Below, one piece after another: positions 1 through 8,649 of a stretch of 25,900 nucleotides of DNA. The stretch spans positions 1 to 25,900 of the forward strand of contig DATBDZ010000036.1 in assembly GCA_036276235.1 (NCBI GenBank), in the 5' to 3' direction. How positions within the stretch are numbered: position 1 is the first letter of the stretch; the number at the start of each line of letters is the position of its first letter. Source of the stretch: JANWHF01 sp036276235. Lineage in GTDB: Bacteria; Planctomycetota; Phycisphaerae; Tepidisphaerales; Tepidisphaeraceae. The position numbers and the translations under genes were made by a program. The notes under the pieces were generated by a model that ran no database searches, was not told where the DNA came from, and saw only the letters and a list, made by a program, of their open reading frames with translations.

Positions 1-89
1 ATCGGGTTGAGTCATTCGATTTGCATGGGCCCATTCCGCCGCGATGAGGCGCGCTGGAACCGCGCCGCACAATCTTTACACTCTCGCAC

Positions 90-1046
90 ATGCCTGATCT
101 TTCGATAGACATCGCCGGCCTGAAGCTGGCGAATCCGACGATGACCTGCTCGGGGACGTGCGGGTATGCCTTTGAGTACGCCGACTACCTGGACCTGGGC
201 AAGCTCGGCGCGTTTGTCACCAAATCCATCACGCGCGAGGAACGGGCGGGCAACGAGCCGACGCGAATCGTCGAAGTGCGTGCGGGAATGCTGAACGCAA
301 TCGGTCTGGCCAATGTCGGCCTCGATCGCTTTCACAAGGAAAAAGTCCCGCTTCTCAAGAAAATGCCCTGCCCAGTCATCGTCAATGTTGCGGGGCATTC
401 GTACGACGATTACGTCGAAACCTGCGCCGCGATGAACGATCTGGATTGCGTGGCCGGCGTTGAGCTGAATGTCTCCTGCCCGAATGTGAAAGATGGCTTG
501 ACGTTCGGCACGCACCCGGGCCGCCTGAAGGAACTGACGGCGCAGGTGAAGAAGGTGCTGCCGCACAAGCCGCTGATCGTGAAGCTCTCACCCAATGTCG
601 AGGATGTGACGGTAACCGCGCGCGCGACGATTGAAGGCGGCGCTGATGCGGTTTCGCTGGTCAACACGTTCACCGCGATGGCGATCGACATCCACAAACG
701 CCGCCCGCGCCTCGCGAATGTGACGGGCGGCTTATCCGGCCCGGCGATCAAGCCGATCGCGCTGCACATGGTCAGCCGCGTCTATCGCACGGTCGCCAAA
801 AGCGCGGGCGTGAAAATTATCGGAATGGGCGGCATCCAATACTGGGAAGACGCGATCGAATTCATCCTCGCCGGCTCGACGGGCATCGCCGTCGGCACCT
901 CCCTCTTCGTCGATCCGGCGACGCCGGTGAAAATCTGCGAAGGAATCGCCGGGTACATGCGGAAGCATGGTATCGAGCGGTTGAGCGATCTGGTTGGGGC
1001 ACTGGAGTTGCCGGGCGATCAACCTCGGCAAGCGCCGTATCCTTAA
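90..1046 (+). CDS. pyrD: Dihydroorotate dehydrogenase, class 1B catalytic subunit
   Basis: This enzyme oxidises dihydroorotate to orotate, the fourth step of de novo UMP synthesis, in the cytoplasm. The 318 residues form one FMN-binding TIM barrel. The class 1 active-site loop NVSCPN places the catalytic cysteine at residue 130, and VKLSPN gives the FMN-contacting lysine at 165. The C-terminal GMGGI and GTSLF segments fit the FMN phosphate site. A cysteine base and the absence of an N-terminal membrane extension separate it from class 2 enzymes, which use serine and quinone. Class 1B enzymes pair with the Fe-S/FAD subunit PyrK. No pyrK lies downstream in this window, and the 89 bases upstream are too short to judge. 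The ATG at 90 fits the family N-terminus, although I see no strong Shine-Dalgarno. Class 1A remains possible, because the subclass call rests on overall resemblance. Confidence 0.93.
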   Translation: MPDLSIDIAGLKLANPTMTCSGTCGYAFEYADYLDLGKLGAFVTKSITREERAGNEPTRIVEVRAGMLNAIGLANVGLDRFHKEKVPLLKKMPCPVIVNVAGHSYDDYVETCAAMNDLDCVAGVELNVSCPNVKDGLTFGTHPGRLKELTAQVKKVLPHKPLIVKLSPNVEDVTVTARATIEGGADAVSLVNTFTAMAIDIHKRRPRLANVTGGLSGPAIKPIALHMVSRVYRTVAKSAGVKIIGMGGIQYWEDAIEFILAGSTGIAVGTSLFVDPATPVKICEGIAGYMRKHGIERLSDLVGALELPGDQPRQAPYP

Positions 1047-1111
1047 GAAAGTATTTCCAAGGGATGCGGTAGCGCCGAAGTCGGGGAGGTATTTGGACCG
1101 ACCCTCCGTCG

Positions 1112-1167
1112 GCCGCTTGCGGCTTCGCGAGTTCGCACGCACACTTACCCGCGAAGCCGCAAGCGGC
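1112..1167. repeat. Palindromic element J between pyrD and hrpB
   Basis: Perfect 18-base arms (1112-1129 and 1150-1167) surround a 20-base loop. Each arm also contains a small hairpin, GCCGC-TT-GCGGC. The element ends 11 bases before the hrpB start, so it could act on the leader of that gene or be a mobile repeat. No T-tract follows, so an intrinsic terminator is unlikely. Confidence 0.8.
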
Positions 1168-1178
1168 GTCCATCCAAG

Positions 1179-3800
1179 ATGACCCCCCTGCCCATCGATT
1201 CTTCCCTCCCGCAGATCATCCAGAGCTTGCGCTCCAACCGTTCGCTGGTGATCGTCGCTCCACCGGGCGCAGGAAAGACCACGCGCGTTCCACCGGCCGT
1301 ATTAGCGGCCGGTTTGCTCTCGCCCAAGCATCCGAATCTGCTGATGCTCCAACCACGCCGAATCGCGGCGCGAGCGGCGGCACAGCGCATCGCCGACGAG
1401 AATGGGTGGGAACTCGGCCGTCAGGTCGGATACCACGTTCGTTTCGACAAGCGCATAGGCCCACAGACGCGGCTGCACGTTTTGACCGAAGGCATCCTCA
1501 CCCGCCGACTGGTGGACGATCCGTTTCTCGAAGGCGTCGGCGCCGTCGTGCTCGATGAATTTCACGAGCGCAGTCTGCATACCGATCTCTCGATCGCGCT
1601 GCTGCGCGAAGTGCAGCAGAGCGTGCACGACGATCTGATTCTGATCGTCATGTCGGCGACGCTCGATGCCGCCCCTGTGTCGCGATTTCTTGGCGATTGC
1701 CCGATCATCCGCACCGAGGGCCGAACATTTCCGGTTGAGATCACCTACGGCCACGCGGCGCATTCGCGCGTGCTGGAAACGCTTCCCGACCGAGTAACCG
1801 ATGCCGTATCCGAGGCGCTTGCGAGCGATTCTTCTACTCAAGGCCCCGGCGATATTCTCGTCTTCCTTCCGGGCGCCGATGAAATTCGCCGCAGCCAGGG
1901 TCGGCTGGAATCTTTAGCAAATCAGCACAACCTGCTGCTGGTTCCGCTTTACGGAAGCCTGAGCGGCGACGAGCAATTTGCCGCTCTGCGTCCTTCGCCG
2001 ATGCGGAAGGTCGTGCTGGCGACCAACATCGCGGAAACTTCGTTGACAATCGAGGGTGTGCGGACAGTGATCGACAGCGGCCTGGCGCGCGTCGCCGGCT
2101 TCGACCCGCAACGCGGGCTGGATCGGCTGGAATTGCAGAAGATCAGCAAGGCGTCGGCGACGCAGCGCGCCGGCCGCGCGGGCCGCACGGCCCCCGGCCG
2201 CTGCCTAAGGATGTGGACCGCCGCCGAAGAACGCGCGATGAGCGAATTCGAGCTGCCGGAGATTCGGCGTGTCGATCTGTGCGCGACGGTCCTCTCGCTC
2301 CACGCTTGGGGCAAGCCCGACCCGCGCCAGTTCGGCTGGTTTGAGCCGCCGACGGATCACGCACTGGAATCCGCCGAGCGATTGCTCGCTATGCTCGGCG
2401 CGCTCTCGACCGAAAGGAACGGAACGATCACGCTAATCGGCCGGCAGATCCTGGAGCTTCCCGTGCATCCGCGACTCGGCCGCCTGCTGCTTGCGGCGGC
2501 TGCTGAGAATCTGCTGGAGGACGGCGCGGCCATCGCTGCGCTGTTGTCGGAGAAGGATATCGCCCGCTCCACCTTCGATCGCGATCAGATGTACCGCCCG
2601 GCGACGCAATCCAACTCCGATCTTTTGATTCGGCTCGATCTGCTCCATCAAGCCGAGCAGGATCGTTTCGGCGCTCGAGCGCGTTCGCTGGAAATCGATA
2701 TCGGCGCGGCAAGGCAAGTGGCTCGTGTGTGCGATGAACTGCTGCGCATCGGCCAGCGCATCGATCGCCGCGCGCCGCGACGGGATCAGCGGCGGCAGCA
2801 GAATGAGCCGCCTGATGAACAAACACTCTTGAAACTACCGCTGCTGGCGTATCCGGACCGAGTCGCCCGCCGGCGCGGTGCCGACCCGGCAGCCGCCGTC
2901 ATGGTCGGTGGCTCCGGGGTTCGTCTGGGGCAAGAGTCGAGTGTCACCGCCGCCGAGTTTTTTGTCGCGCTCGATGCCCGCGAGGATCAACGCCGTGCTA
3001 CGCGCGAAGCGATTGTCCGCATTGCCAGCGCGATCGACGTGGCGTGGCTCGAAGAGCTTTTCCCGTCATCCATCCGCCACGAAAGAATCGTGTCTTGGGA
3101 CGATGATCGCCAGAAAGTGAGCGGGGTCGCGAAGACCTGGTACTACGATCTGCTCCTTCACGAAGACCGCAACATCGCGGTGAACGCCGATGAAGCGGAA
3201 CAGGCGTTTGCCGCCGCCGTCAGAGATCGCGCCGCGCAGATCATCGCGGCTGATGAGGAAGCGACCCATTGGCTGGCCCGGCTCGAATTTCTGCGCCAAT
3301 CAATGCCCGAGCATCCGTGGCCAAAGGCCGATCCGCAGGAATTAGGCGAGCTTCTCGCATCCGCCTCGCGCGGCAAGCGCAGCCTCGAAGAACTGCGGCA
3401 AGTGCCGCTCGTCCCGCTCCTGCAAAGCTTGCTCGTCTACCCGCTCGATAGAATGCTTGAGCGCGAAGCGCCGCAATCGATTGAAGTCCCCACCGGCAAC
3501 CAAATCCGCCTTCGCTATGATCAAGGCGCGCGTCCCGTTCTCGCGGTCCGCCTGCAGGAACTTTTCGGCATGCTCGACACCCCCAGAATCGCCGCCGGCC
3601 GCGTGCCCGTCCTGCTTCACCTGCTGGGCCCCAACTATCGCCCCGTTCAAATCACCGATGATCTGCGCAGCTTCTGGACGACCACCTATTTCCAGGTCCG
3701 CAAGGATTTGCGAACGCGCTATCCCAAGCATTCCTGGCCCGAGAACCCGCTCACCGCCAAGCCGGAGGCGAAAGGTTCGAGAAGGAGAACGGCAAATTGA
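1179..3800 (+). CDS. hrpB: ATP-dependent RNA helicase HrpB (DEAH/RHA type)
   Basis: This is a superfamily 2 DEAH-box-like helicase. HrpB family members are predicted RNA helicases whose cellular role is poorly known. Motif I is GAGKTT (residues 30-35), motif II is DEFH (126-129), motif III is SAT (159-161), and motif VI is QRAGRAGR (329-336). TNIAETSLTI gives motif V. The helicase core is followed by the HA2-like region and the HrpB-specific C-terminal domain, ending near the conserved PNYRPVQITDDLRSFW-type segment. At 873 residues it is slightly longer than the E. coli protein of about 820. DEFH rather than DEAH in motif II is normal for this family. The ATG at 1179 begins just before the first conserved helix. 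The basic tail (residues about 860-873) is not diagnostic. Confidence 0.95.
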   Translation: MTPLPIDSSLPQIIQSLRSNRSLVIVAPPGAGKTTRVPPAVLAAGLLSPKHPNLLMLQPRRIAARAAAQRIADENGWELGRQVGYHVRFDKRIGPQTRLHVLTEGILTRRLVDDPFLEGVGAVVLDEFHERSLHTDLSIALLREVQQSVHDDLILIVMSATLDAAPVSRFLGDCPIIRTEGRTFPVEITYGHAAHSRVLETLPDRVTDAVSEALASDSSTQGPGDILVFLPGADEIRRSQGRLESLANQHNLLLVPLYGSLSGDEQFAALRPSPMRKVVLATNIAETSLTIEGVRTVIDSGLARVAGFDPQRGLDRLELQKISKASATQRAGRAGRTAPGRCLRMWTAAEERAMSEFELPEIRRVDLCATVLSLHAWGKPDPRQFGWFEPPTDHALESAERLLAMLGALSTERNGTITLIGRQILELPVHPRLGRLLLAAAAENLLEDGAAIAALLSEKDIARSTFDRDQMYRPATQSNSDLLIRLDLLHQAEQDRFGARARSLEIDIGAARQVARVCDELLRIGQRIDRRAPRRDQRRQQNEPPDEQTLLKLPLLAYPDRVARRRGADPAAAVMVGGSGVRLGQESSVTAAEFFVALDAREDQRRATREAIVRIASAIDVAWLEELFPSSIRHERIVSWDDDRQKVSGVAKTWYYDLLLHEDRNIAVNADEAEQAFAAAVRDRAAQIIAADEEATHWLARLEFLRQSMPEHPWPKADPQELGELLASASRGKRSLEELRQVPLVPLLQSLLVYPLDRMLEREAPQSIEVPTGNQIRLRYDQGARPVLAVRLQELFGMLDTPRIAAGRVPVLLHLLGPNYRPVQITDDLRSFWTTTYFQVRKDLRTRYPKHSWPENPLTAKPEAKGSRRRTAN

Positions 3801-3822
3801 GATCGACACATCGACTCGTTTT

Positions 3823-3936
3823 CTCCCTCCTCCGGTACTCCGGGGGAGGGCTGGGGTGGGGGGTTGTGTAGAACGAGCGCCGTTCGCGCGAATGGCCCCC
3901 ACCCTAACCCTCCCCCGGAATACCGGAGGAGGGGAC
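3823..3936. repeat. Palindromic element A1 (GTACTC-loop family)
   Basis: Two arms of about 40 bases form an inverted pair. Each arm is itself a hairpin, CCTCCTCCGG-TACT-CCGGGGGAGG or its complement, followed by GCTGGGGTGGGG. The central region carries GTTGTGTAGAACGAGCGCC. A2 (8741-8849) is the same element in inverse orientation with a similar centre, and A3 (23301-23412) is a third copy. Downstream, 3935-3954 is a 20-base block that recurs with three mismatches in the centre of A3. Confidence 0.9.
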
Positions 3937-3993
3937 AAGACGCGTCGCCTAGACGGACGCCCGCTCACGCTAAGTGGCAACGCGACAAGAGCA

Positions 3994-4022
3994 TTGACAA
4001 CAAACCCAGATCAACTGACAAC
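3994..4022 (+). promoter_or_regulatory. Possible promoter of tRNA-Arg
   Basis: A consensus TTGACA (3994-3999) is followed after 17 bases by GACAAC (4017-4022), a poor -10 match. The position, 10 bases before the tRNA, is right for a stable-RNA promoter. The weak -10 keeps confidence low. Confidence 0.3.
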
Positions 4023-4032
4023 AGAAGGACGT

Positions 4033-4106
4033 GCAGCCGTAGCTCAGTTGGATAGAGCAGTGGATTTCTAATCCACCGGTCGCAGGTTCGAATCCTGCCG
4101 GCTGCG
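4033..4106 (+). tRNA. tRNA-Arg (anticodon TCT)
   Basis: The full cloverleaf can be drawn by eye. The acceptor stem GCAGCCG pairs with CGGCTGC, the D stem is GCTC/GAGC, and the anticodon stem GTGGA/TCCAC encloses the loop TTTCTAA with TCT at 4067-4069. The T arm is GCAGG-TTCGAAT-CCTGC, with G as discriminator base at 4106. CCA is not encoded. It reads AGA and, by wobble, AGG codons. serB starts 47 bases downstream. Confidence 0.97.
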
Positions 4107-4152
4107 ATCATCCGGCCTTGCCGCCGATCGATCGCTCCATACAATCGCGCGC

Positions 4153-5373
4153 TTGGAGCCGACCGAATCTATCCTCCTGTTACACGTCACCGGCGAAGAT
4201 CGTCCGGGGATTACCGCATCGCTTACCGGCATTCTTGGCCGCCAGAAGATCGAGATTCTGGACATCAATCAGACCGTCATTCACAAAACACTTTTGCTCG
4301 GGCTGCTGGTTCGCATTCCGGCACAGGTGGAATCGACTGCCGTGCTGAAGGATCTGCTGTTCACGGCACATCATGCGAATCTGCGCTTGCGGATTACGCC
4401 GGTGGATGATGAGCAGTATGACGCGTGGGTGCAGCGGCAGGGGAAGCCGCGCTATATTCTCACGCTGCTGGCCCGCCGATTGGCGGCGGAGCATCTGGCG
4501 GCAGTGTCATCCGTCATCGCCGAGCAGGGGTTGAATATCGACATCATCACGCGGCTATCGGGCCGCCCGCCGCGCGTGGATGATGGGCAGCCGCGCCGGG
4601 CTTGCGTCGAGTTTTCCATTCGCGGCCAGCCGCGCGATGAGGATGCGCTGCGAGCCCGCCTGATGGCGACGACGCACGAGCATCCGATCGACATCGCCTG
4701 GCAATGCGACAACATCTATCGCCGCATCCGCAGGCTGGTGGCGTTTGATATGGATTCGACGCTCATTCGCCATGAGGTGATCGACGAGCTTGCCCGCGAG
4801 GCGGGCGCGTATGAGAAAGTCGCCGCCATCACCGAAGCCGCCATGCGCGGCGAGCTCGATTTCGATCAATCCCTCACCCAACGTGTCGCGCTGCTCAAGG
4901 GCCTTCCTGAATCAACGTTGGCGCGCGTCGCCGACCGACTGACATTCACCGAGGGCGCAGAGCGTCTGATGAGCGCGCTCAAAAGCTTCGGCTACAAGAC
5001 CGCCATCATCTCCGGCGGCTTCTCGTACTTCGGCAAGCGCTTGCAGGACCGCCTCGGCATCGATTTCGTCCGCACGAATGATCTTGAAATCGCGGGCGGA
5101 GCACTGACCGGCCGCGTCAAAGGCCAGATCATCAACGCCCAGCGCAAGGCGCAACTGCTCCAGGAAATCGCTGCATCAGAGAACATCGCGCTGCAACAAA
5201 CAATCGCCGTCGGCGACGGCGCCAACGATCTGCCCATGCTCGCCGCGGCGGGTTTGGGCATCGCATTTCATGCGAAGCCGGTCGTCGCACAAAGTGCCCG
5301 TCACAAGATTTCGACGTTGGGGTTGGATTCAATTCTATATCTGATCGGCGTGCGGGATCGGGATTTGGTTTGA
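4153..5373 (+). CDS. serB: Phosphoserine phosphatase with N-terminal ACT domains
   Basis: SerB hydrolyses phosphoserine to serine, the last step of the phosphorylated serine pathway, in the cytoplasm. The HAD signature FDMDSTLI gives the nucleophile D199 and acid/base D201. ISGGF (motif II) and VGDGANDLPML (motif IV, Mg binding) follow at normal spacing. The first ~190 residues hold two ACT-like regulatory modules, the first beginning HVTGEDRPGITASLTGIL, so amino-acid-sensitive control is plausible, as in mycobacterial and pseudomonad SerB. At 406 residues the length matches the ACT-ACT-HAD architecture. The start is TTG at 4153. No ATG or GTG lies between the tRNA and the first ACT strand, so the TTG is forced by the domain boundary, although no good Shine-Dalgarno is visible. 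Confidence 0.94.
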   Translation: MEPTESILLLHVTGEDRPGITASLTGILGRQKIEILDINQTVIHKTLLLGLLVRIPAQVESTAVLKDLLFTAHHANLRLRITPVDDEQYDAWVQRQGKPRYILTLLARRLAAEHLAAVSSVIAEQGLNIDIITRLSGRPPRVDDGQPRRACVEFSIRGQPRDEDALRARLMATTHEHPIDIAWQCDNIYRRIRRLVAFDMDSTLIRHEVIDELAREAGAYEKVAAITEAAMRGELDFDQSLTQRVALLKGLPESTLARVADRLTFTEGAERLMSALKSFGYKTAIISGGFSYFGKRLQDRLGIDFVRTNDLEIAGGALTGRVKGQIINAQRKAQLLQEIAASENIALQQTIAVGDGANDLPMLAAAGLGIAFHAKPVVAQSARHKISTLGLDSILYLIGVRDRDLV

Positions 5374-5408
5374 GCACAGAGTCGTGGAGGCTCGCATCTG
5401 ATCAGAAA

Positions 5409-5631
5409 TGTAGCGCATTGTAGCGCAATGTAGCGCTTTTGAGCGGCATATCATAATATTGCTATTAAATTCTGCAACCCTCAGTGTGAGCAATACTTAC
5501 ACTTGGGGATCAATGTAGCGCTAGTGTAGCGCATAATGGATTCATCTCGCCCGGCACTTTGCGGATTCGCTGTAACTCGTGCGCAGCCATCAGCTTAAGC
5601 CGTTGGCGCCATTGCATCGCAAATGTAGCGC
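5409..5631 (+). repeat. Six-copy TGTAGCGC direct motif upstream of the RCK gene
   Basis: TGTAGCGC occurs at 5409-5416, 5419-5426, 5429-5436, 5514-5521, 5525-5532 and 5624-5631, all on the same strand. The first three are spaced exactly 10 bases apart, and copies four and five 11 bases apart, about one DNA turn. The 345-base gap 5374-5718 holds nothing else that I can support. It includes an AT-rich stretch at 5446-5475. The motif could be an operator array for the next gene or a remnant of a repeat. I found no other cluster in the window. Confidence 0.75.
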
Positions 5632-5718
5632 CTGCCTCCACGGCGGTCCATTTTGGATTCATTGCAACCCGCCGCAAACTTCGGATGATGCGCTTCAAAC
5701 TTTCGCGACGGAAATGTA

Positions 5719-6567
5719 ATGGCGGACTCCCAATCAACCCTCCCGACGCTGATTGATTTCCCCCGCCGGCGGCGCGGGCTCTTGGTCTATTGGCTCTACT
5801 TCCGCGCCCTGCTCATCGAATTCCGCGGCACGCTGATCGCGCTGACGATCGCCGTATTGCTTGGCGCGCTTCTTTACCATCACGCGCCGCCGGGGAAGGA
5901 TCGCGACAATTCCTGGAGCACCTGCATCTACGGCGGGTGGATGGCGCTGGTGGCGCAGCCGCTGGATAATCCGCCGTTGCAGTGGTATCTCAAATTGCTC
6001 TGCTGCGTCTATCCGCTGGCGGGGTTCATCCTGCTGGGCGAAGGCGTGGTGCGACTTTCGCTTCTCATGATCTCGCGCCGCCGCGGCGAAAAGGAGTGGA
6101 CGCTTGTGACCGCCTCAACCTATCGCAATCACGTCATTCTGTGCGGCGTCGGCCGCCTCGGTTATCGCGTGCTGGAGCAGCTCCGCCGCGCCGGCACCGA
6201 AGTCGTCTGCATCGATAAAGACGGCCAGAGCCGCATGGTCACGCAGGCAAAAAACATCGGCGTCCCCGTCCTCGTCCAGGACATGACCGACGATCAGGCA
6301 CTCAAAGACGCCGGCATCGCCCACGCCCGCGCCATCATCGTGGCAACCAACAACGACATCGCCAACCTTGAAGTCGCCCTGGACGCGCGCAGGTATAACC
6401 CCAAAATCCGGGTCGTGCTGCGATTCTTCGATCAACAACTGGCGGCGAAAATCTCCGATGCCCTCTCACTCGACGCGGCGTTTTCAGCATCGGCTCTCGC
6501 GGCGCCGATTGTCGCTGAGATGGCGCTGGGAGGTGGGACGCAATCGGTTGCGAAGAACGCGGTGTGA
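5719..6567 (+). CDS. Membrane protein with RCK/TrkA-N NAD-binding domain
   Basis: The N-terminal half has two strongly hydrophobic segments (about residues 28-50 and 88-115). The C-terminal half is a Rossmann-type RCK_N domain starting with VILCGVGRLGYRV (GxGxxG at 143-148) and an acidic residue ending strand 2 (VCIDKD), which favours NAD. This arrangement resembles bacterial ligand-gated K+ channels, in which NAD(H) or nucleotides gate flux. However, the region between the hydrophobic segments (STCIYGGWMALVAQP) lacks a TVGYG-like selectivity filter, and there is no RCK_C domain at the end. Ion conduction is therefore unproven; it may be a regulatory or diverged subunit. At 282 residues it is shorter than most RCK channels. 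It stands alone, downstream of the TGTAGCGC array. The ATG at 5719 is the first suitable start. Confidence 0.8.
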   Translation: MADSQSTLPTLIDFPRRRRGLLVYWLYFRALLIEFRGTLIALTIAVLLGALLYHHAPPGKDRDNSWSTCIYGGWMALVAQPLDNPPLQWYLKLLCCVYPLAGFILLGEGVVRLSLLMISRRRGEKEWTLVTASTYRNHVILCGVGRLGYRVLEQLRRAGTEVVCIDKDGQSRMVTQAKNIGVPVLVQDMTDDQALKDAGIAHARAIIVATNNDIANLEVALDARRYNPKIRVVLRFFDQQLAAKISDALSLDAAFSASALAAPIVAEMALGGGTQSVAKNAV

Positions 6568-6700
6568 GATCGCCCCTGGAGCGGTGGACCTTCGGTCTTC
6601 GGAGAGCTCAGTCGAGTCGTCCGACCGCTACGCGGATGTCCGAGCACTGCTTCCAAGAGAACGCGTGGCGGACAAGTATTCCCGACGGTAGCAAAGAACT

Positions 6701-6776
6701 GTCATGCTGAGGTACTCCGAAGCATCTGGCCTCCTCGCGCGATCGGGCCAGATGCTTCGGAGTACCTCAGCATGAC
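6701..6776. repeat. Palindromic element C1 (GTACTC-loop family)
   Basis: Perfect 31-base arms (6701-6731 and 6746-6776) flank a 14-base centre. Each arm contains ATGCT...AGCAT as an inner hairpin with GAGGTACTCCGA in its loop. A second copy, C2, starts at 17290 and is interrupted. The rest of the 298-base gap 6568-6865 shows no gene or terminator that I can support. Confidence 0.93.
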
Positions 6777-6865
6777 GGTGCTCGAGAATCCCGGGCAATC
6801 GAACACGAAACAACCTTCGTGCCGATCCGCATGCAACCGGGCATACTTCCAGCGGAGCGTGGCCG

Positions 6866-7576
6866 ATGGCATCGCCGTTTCCTGGCATGGACCCTTATCT
6901 TGAAGACCCGGAGATCTGGTCCGGCGTTCATGCGTCCATGCTGGCCGCGATTTCAGAACAGCTCGCGCCGATGCTCCGGCCAAAATATGTGGTGCGATTT
7001 GAAGAGCGCGTCTATGTGACCGGCGAGGATGACCCGGGCTATCGCGCAATTGTTCCCGATCTTCGCGTGATCGAACTCGCTGAGCCCGAGATTCACGAGG
7101 GAAGCCTGGTTGTGCGCGATGCGAAGGATCGGAGCGTGGTCACGGTCATCGAGGTTCTCAGCCCCACCAACAAAATTATCAATTCCTTCGGCCGCGAAAG
7201 CTTTCTCAAGAAGCGGCGGGAAGTTCTTGCCAGTTCCGCTAACTGGATCGAGATCGATCTGCTGCGCGACGGCGTTCGATCCGCCAACATTCCCCGCCTG
7301 GAGACATCAGACTATCAGGTCTACCTCTCGCGATCGGCATTTCGCCGACAGGCTGAGGTGTGGCCCATCAAGCTTGCGGATCGGTTGCCGATCATCGCAG
7401 TTCCGCTCCGGCCCTCGGATCCTGATGTGCCATTGGATCTACAAGCCGCACGCGACGTCGTAATCGAGCGGGGGTCTTATGACTTGGACACGAATTACAG
7501 CCTCGATCCGGTCCCACCACTTTCGCCACAGCAGGCACAATGGGCCCGGCAGATCATTTCATCTCGAGCTGAGTGA
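6866..7576 (+). CDS. DUF4058 family protein
   Basis: The N-terminus SPFPGMDPYLEDPEIW, then FEERVYV, VIEVLSPTNK and NWIEIDLLRDG, are hallmarks of the DUF4058 family, common in cyanobacteria and planctomycetes. No function is established. The core VIEVLSPTNK...K.REVL...WIEIDLL alternates hydrophobic strands with acidic residues, vaguely as in PD-(D/E)XK folds such as Uma2. That resemblance is my inference only. The C-terminal part has WPIKLADRLPIIAVPLRPSD and a tyrosine-rich segment also seen in the family. At 236 residues it is near family length. The ATG at 6866 is preceded by GGAG with 8-base spacing. The gene stands alone, convergent with the oxidoreductase downstream (41-base gap). Confidence 0.88.
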   Translation: MASPFPGMDPYLEDPEIWSGVHASMLAAISEQLAPMLRPKYVVRFEERVYVTGEDDPGYRAIVPDLRVIELAEPEIHEGSLVVRDAKDRSVVTVIEVLSPTNKIINSFGRESFLKKRREVLASSANWIEIDLLRDGVRSANIPRLETSDYQVYLSRSAFRRQAEVWPIKLADRLPIIAVPLRPSDPDVPLDLQAARDVVIERGSYDLDTNYSLDPVPPLSPQQAQWARQIISSRAE

Positions 7577-7617
7577 GTCAGTGATAGGGCACGAGAGGTG
7601 TGGAACTACGAACCATC

Positions 7618-8649
7618 CTACAGCGCCTGCGGCTTAATCGACTCCACAATCCGCGTCGCCGTTTCGACCGCGGCTAATCCATCTTCCAGCGAAACCGTCG
7701 GCCGCGCACCGGTTGTTACGGCTTCGAGAAATGATTCCAGCTCCGCGCGCAGCGGTTCGATATCGTCGATCTGAAGCTCTTCTATCTGCACCAGTTCCTT
7801 GAAATTCAGATCGGAAAGATCCTGAATCTCGCCGCGGCGGATCTTTGCTACGACGTCGCGGATCATGTCCAGGTTGCCGCTGCGGCGGACGACGATGCCA
7901 TACCGCTTTTGATAATCCAGCGACACATACGCGTCAGAACTGAACAGGCGCAGGCGGCGTTCTGTTTTGAGCGCAAGTCGCGACGCGGTGATGTTGGCGA
8001 CGCAGCCGTTCTCGAAGGTGAGCCGCGCGTTGCAGATGTCTTCGACTTCGCCGATCACGCTGACGCCGACCGCGTCGATCCGCGCCACCTTCGAGCGGGC
8101 CAGGCGCAGCACGATATCGATATCGTGGATCATCATGTCCAGCACGACGCCGACGTCGATGCTGCGGAAGGTCATCGGGCTGATGCGATTGACTTCGATA
8201 AACCCCGGCTGAATCTGCAGCTTATCCATCGCGCGCACGGCGGGGTTGAAGCGCTCGATGTGGCCGACCATGACCGTCGCGCCCGATTTTGCCGCCGCGT
8301 CGGCGATGAGCCGCGCGGTCGCGACATCTTTCGCCAGCGGCTTTTCGATCAGACAGGCGACGTTCGCCTTAAGGCAGGGAATCGCGACATCGGCATGAAA
8401 CGCCGTCGGGACGGCGATGGTCACCGCCTTCACGTGCGGCAGCAGCGCTTCAGCCGACTCAAACGCGCGGCACTTAAAATCCTGCGCGACATTACCGGCG
8501 GTGTCGGCGTTCGCATCGCAAACGCCCACCAGCTTTACCTGCGGCATCTCGGAAAAGACGCGCGCATGCAGCCGACCCATTCGCCCGCATCCGATGACGC
8601 CAACAGGAACCGGCTCCGTGGCCGACGATAGGCTCCGTCCTGAATTCAC
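7618..8649 (-). CDS. Gfo/Idh/MocA family oxidoreductase
   Basis: This is a predicted NAD(P)-dependent sugar or nucleotide-sugar dehydrogenase. The Rossmann motif is GCGRMG (residues 20-25), the family EKP motif is at 102-104, and the C-terminal catalytic motif DxxxH (D171, H175) lies in VLDMMIHDIDIVLRL. GHIERFNPAV at 130-139 is typical of the branch that includes UDP-GlcNAc 3-dehydrogenase-like and WlbA-like enzymes of lipid A or O-antigen sugar synthesis. The substrate cannot be fixed from sequence. The start is GTG at 8649, giving a short leader before strand 1. It is the last gene of a minus-strand group with a SIS isomerase and a ROK kinase, which suggests sugar metabolism, but 228 bases holding repeat A2 separate it from its neighbour. 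Confidence 0.9.
   Translation of the reverse strand: MNSGRSLSSATEPVPVGVIGCGRMGRLHARVFSEMPQVKLVGVCDANADTAGNVAQDFKCRAFESAEALLPHVKAVTIAVPTAFHADVAIPCLKANVACLIEKPLAKDVATARLIADAAAKSGATVMVGHIERFNPAVRAMDKLQIQPGFIEVNRISPMTFRSIDVGVVLDMMIHDIDIVLRLARSKVARIDAVGVSVIGEVEDICNARLTFENGCVANITASRLALKTERRLRLFSSDAYVSLDYQKRYGIVVRRSGNLDMIRDVVAKIRRGEIQDLSDLNFKELVQIEELQIDDIEPLRAELESFLEAVTTGARPTVSLEDGLAAVETATRIVESIKPQAL

Noticed and set aside
4068..4268. Minus-strand open frame ending RQDSNLRPVD
   Set aside because: The C-terminal residues are the antisense translation of the tRNA T-arm, a known annotation artefact; the rest is opposite serB.
5510..5737. Minus-strand 75-codon frame overlapping the TGTAGCGC array
   Set aside because: No start or Shine-Dalgarno support; it overlaps the array and the start of the RCK gene and shows no recognisable motif.
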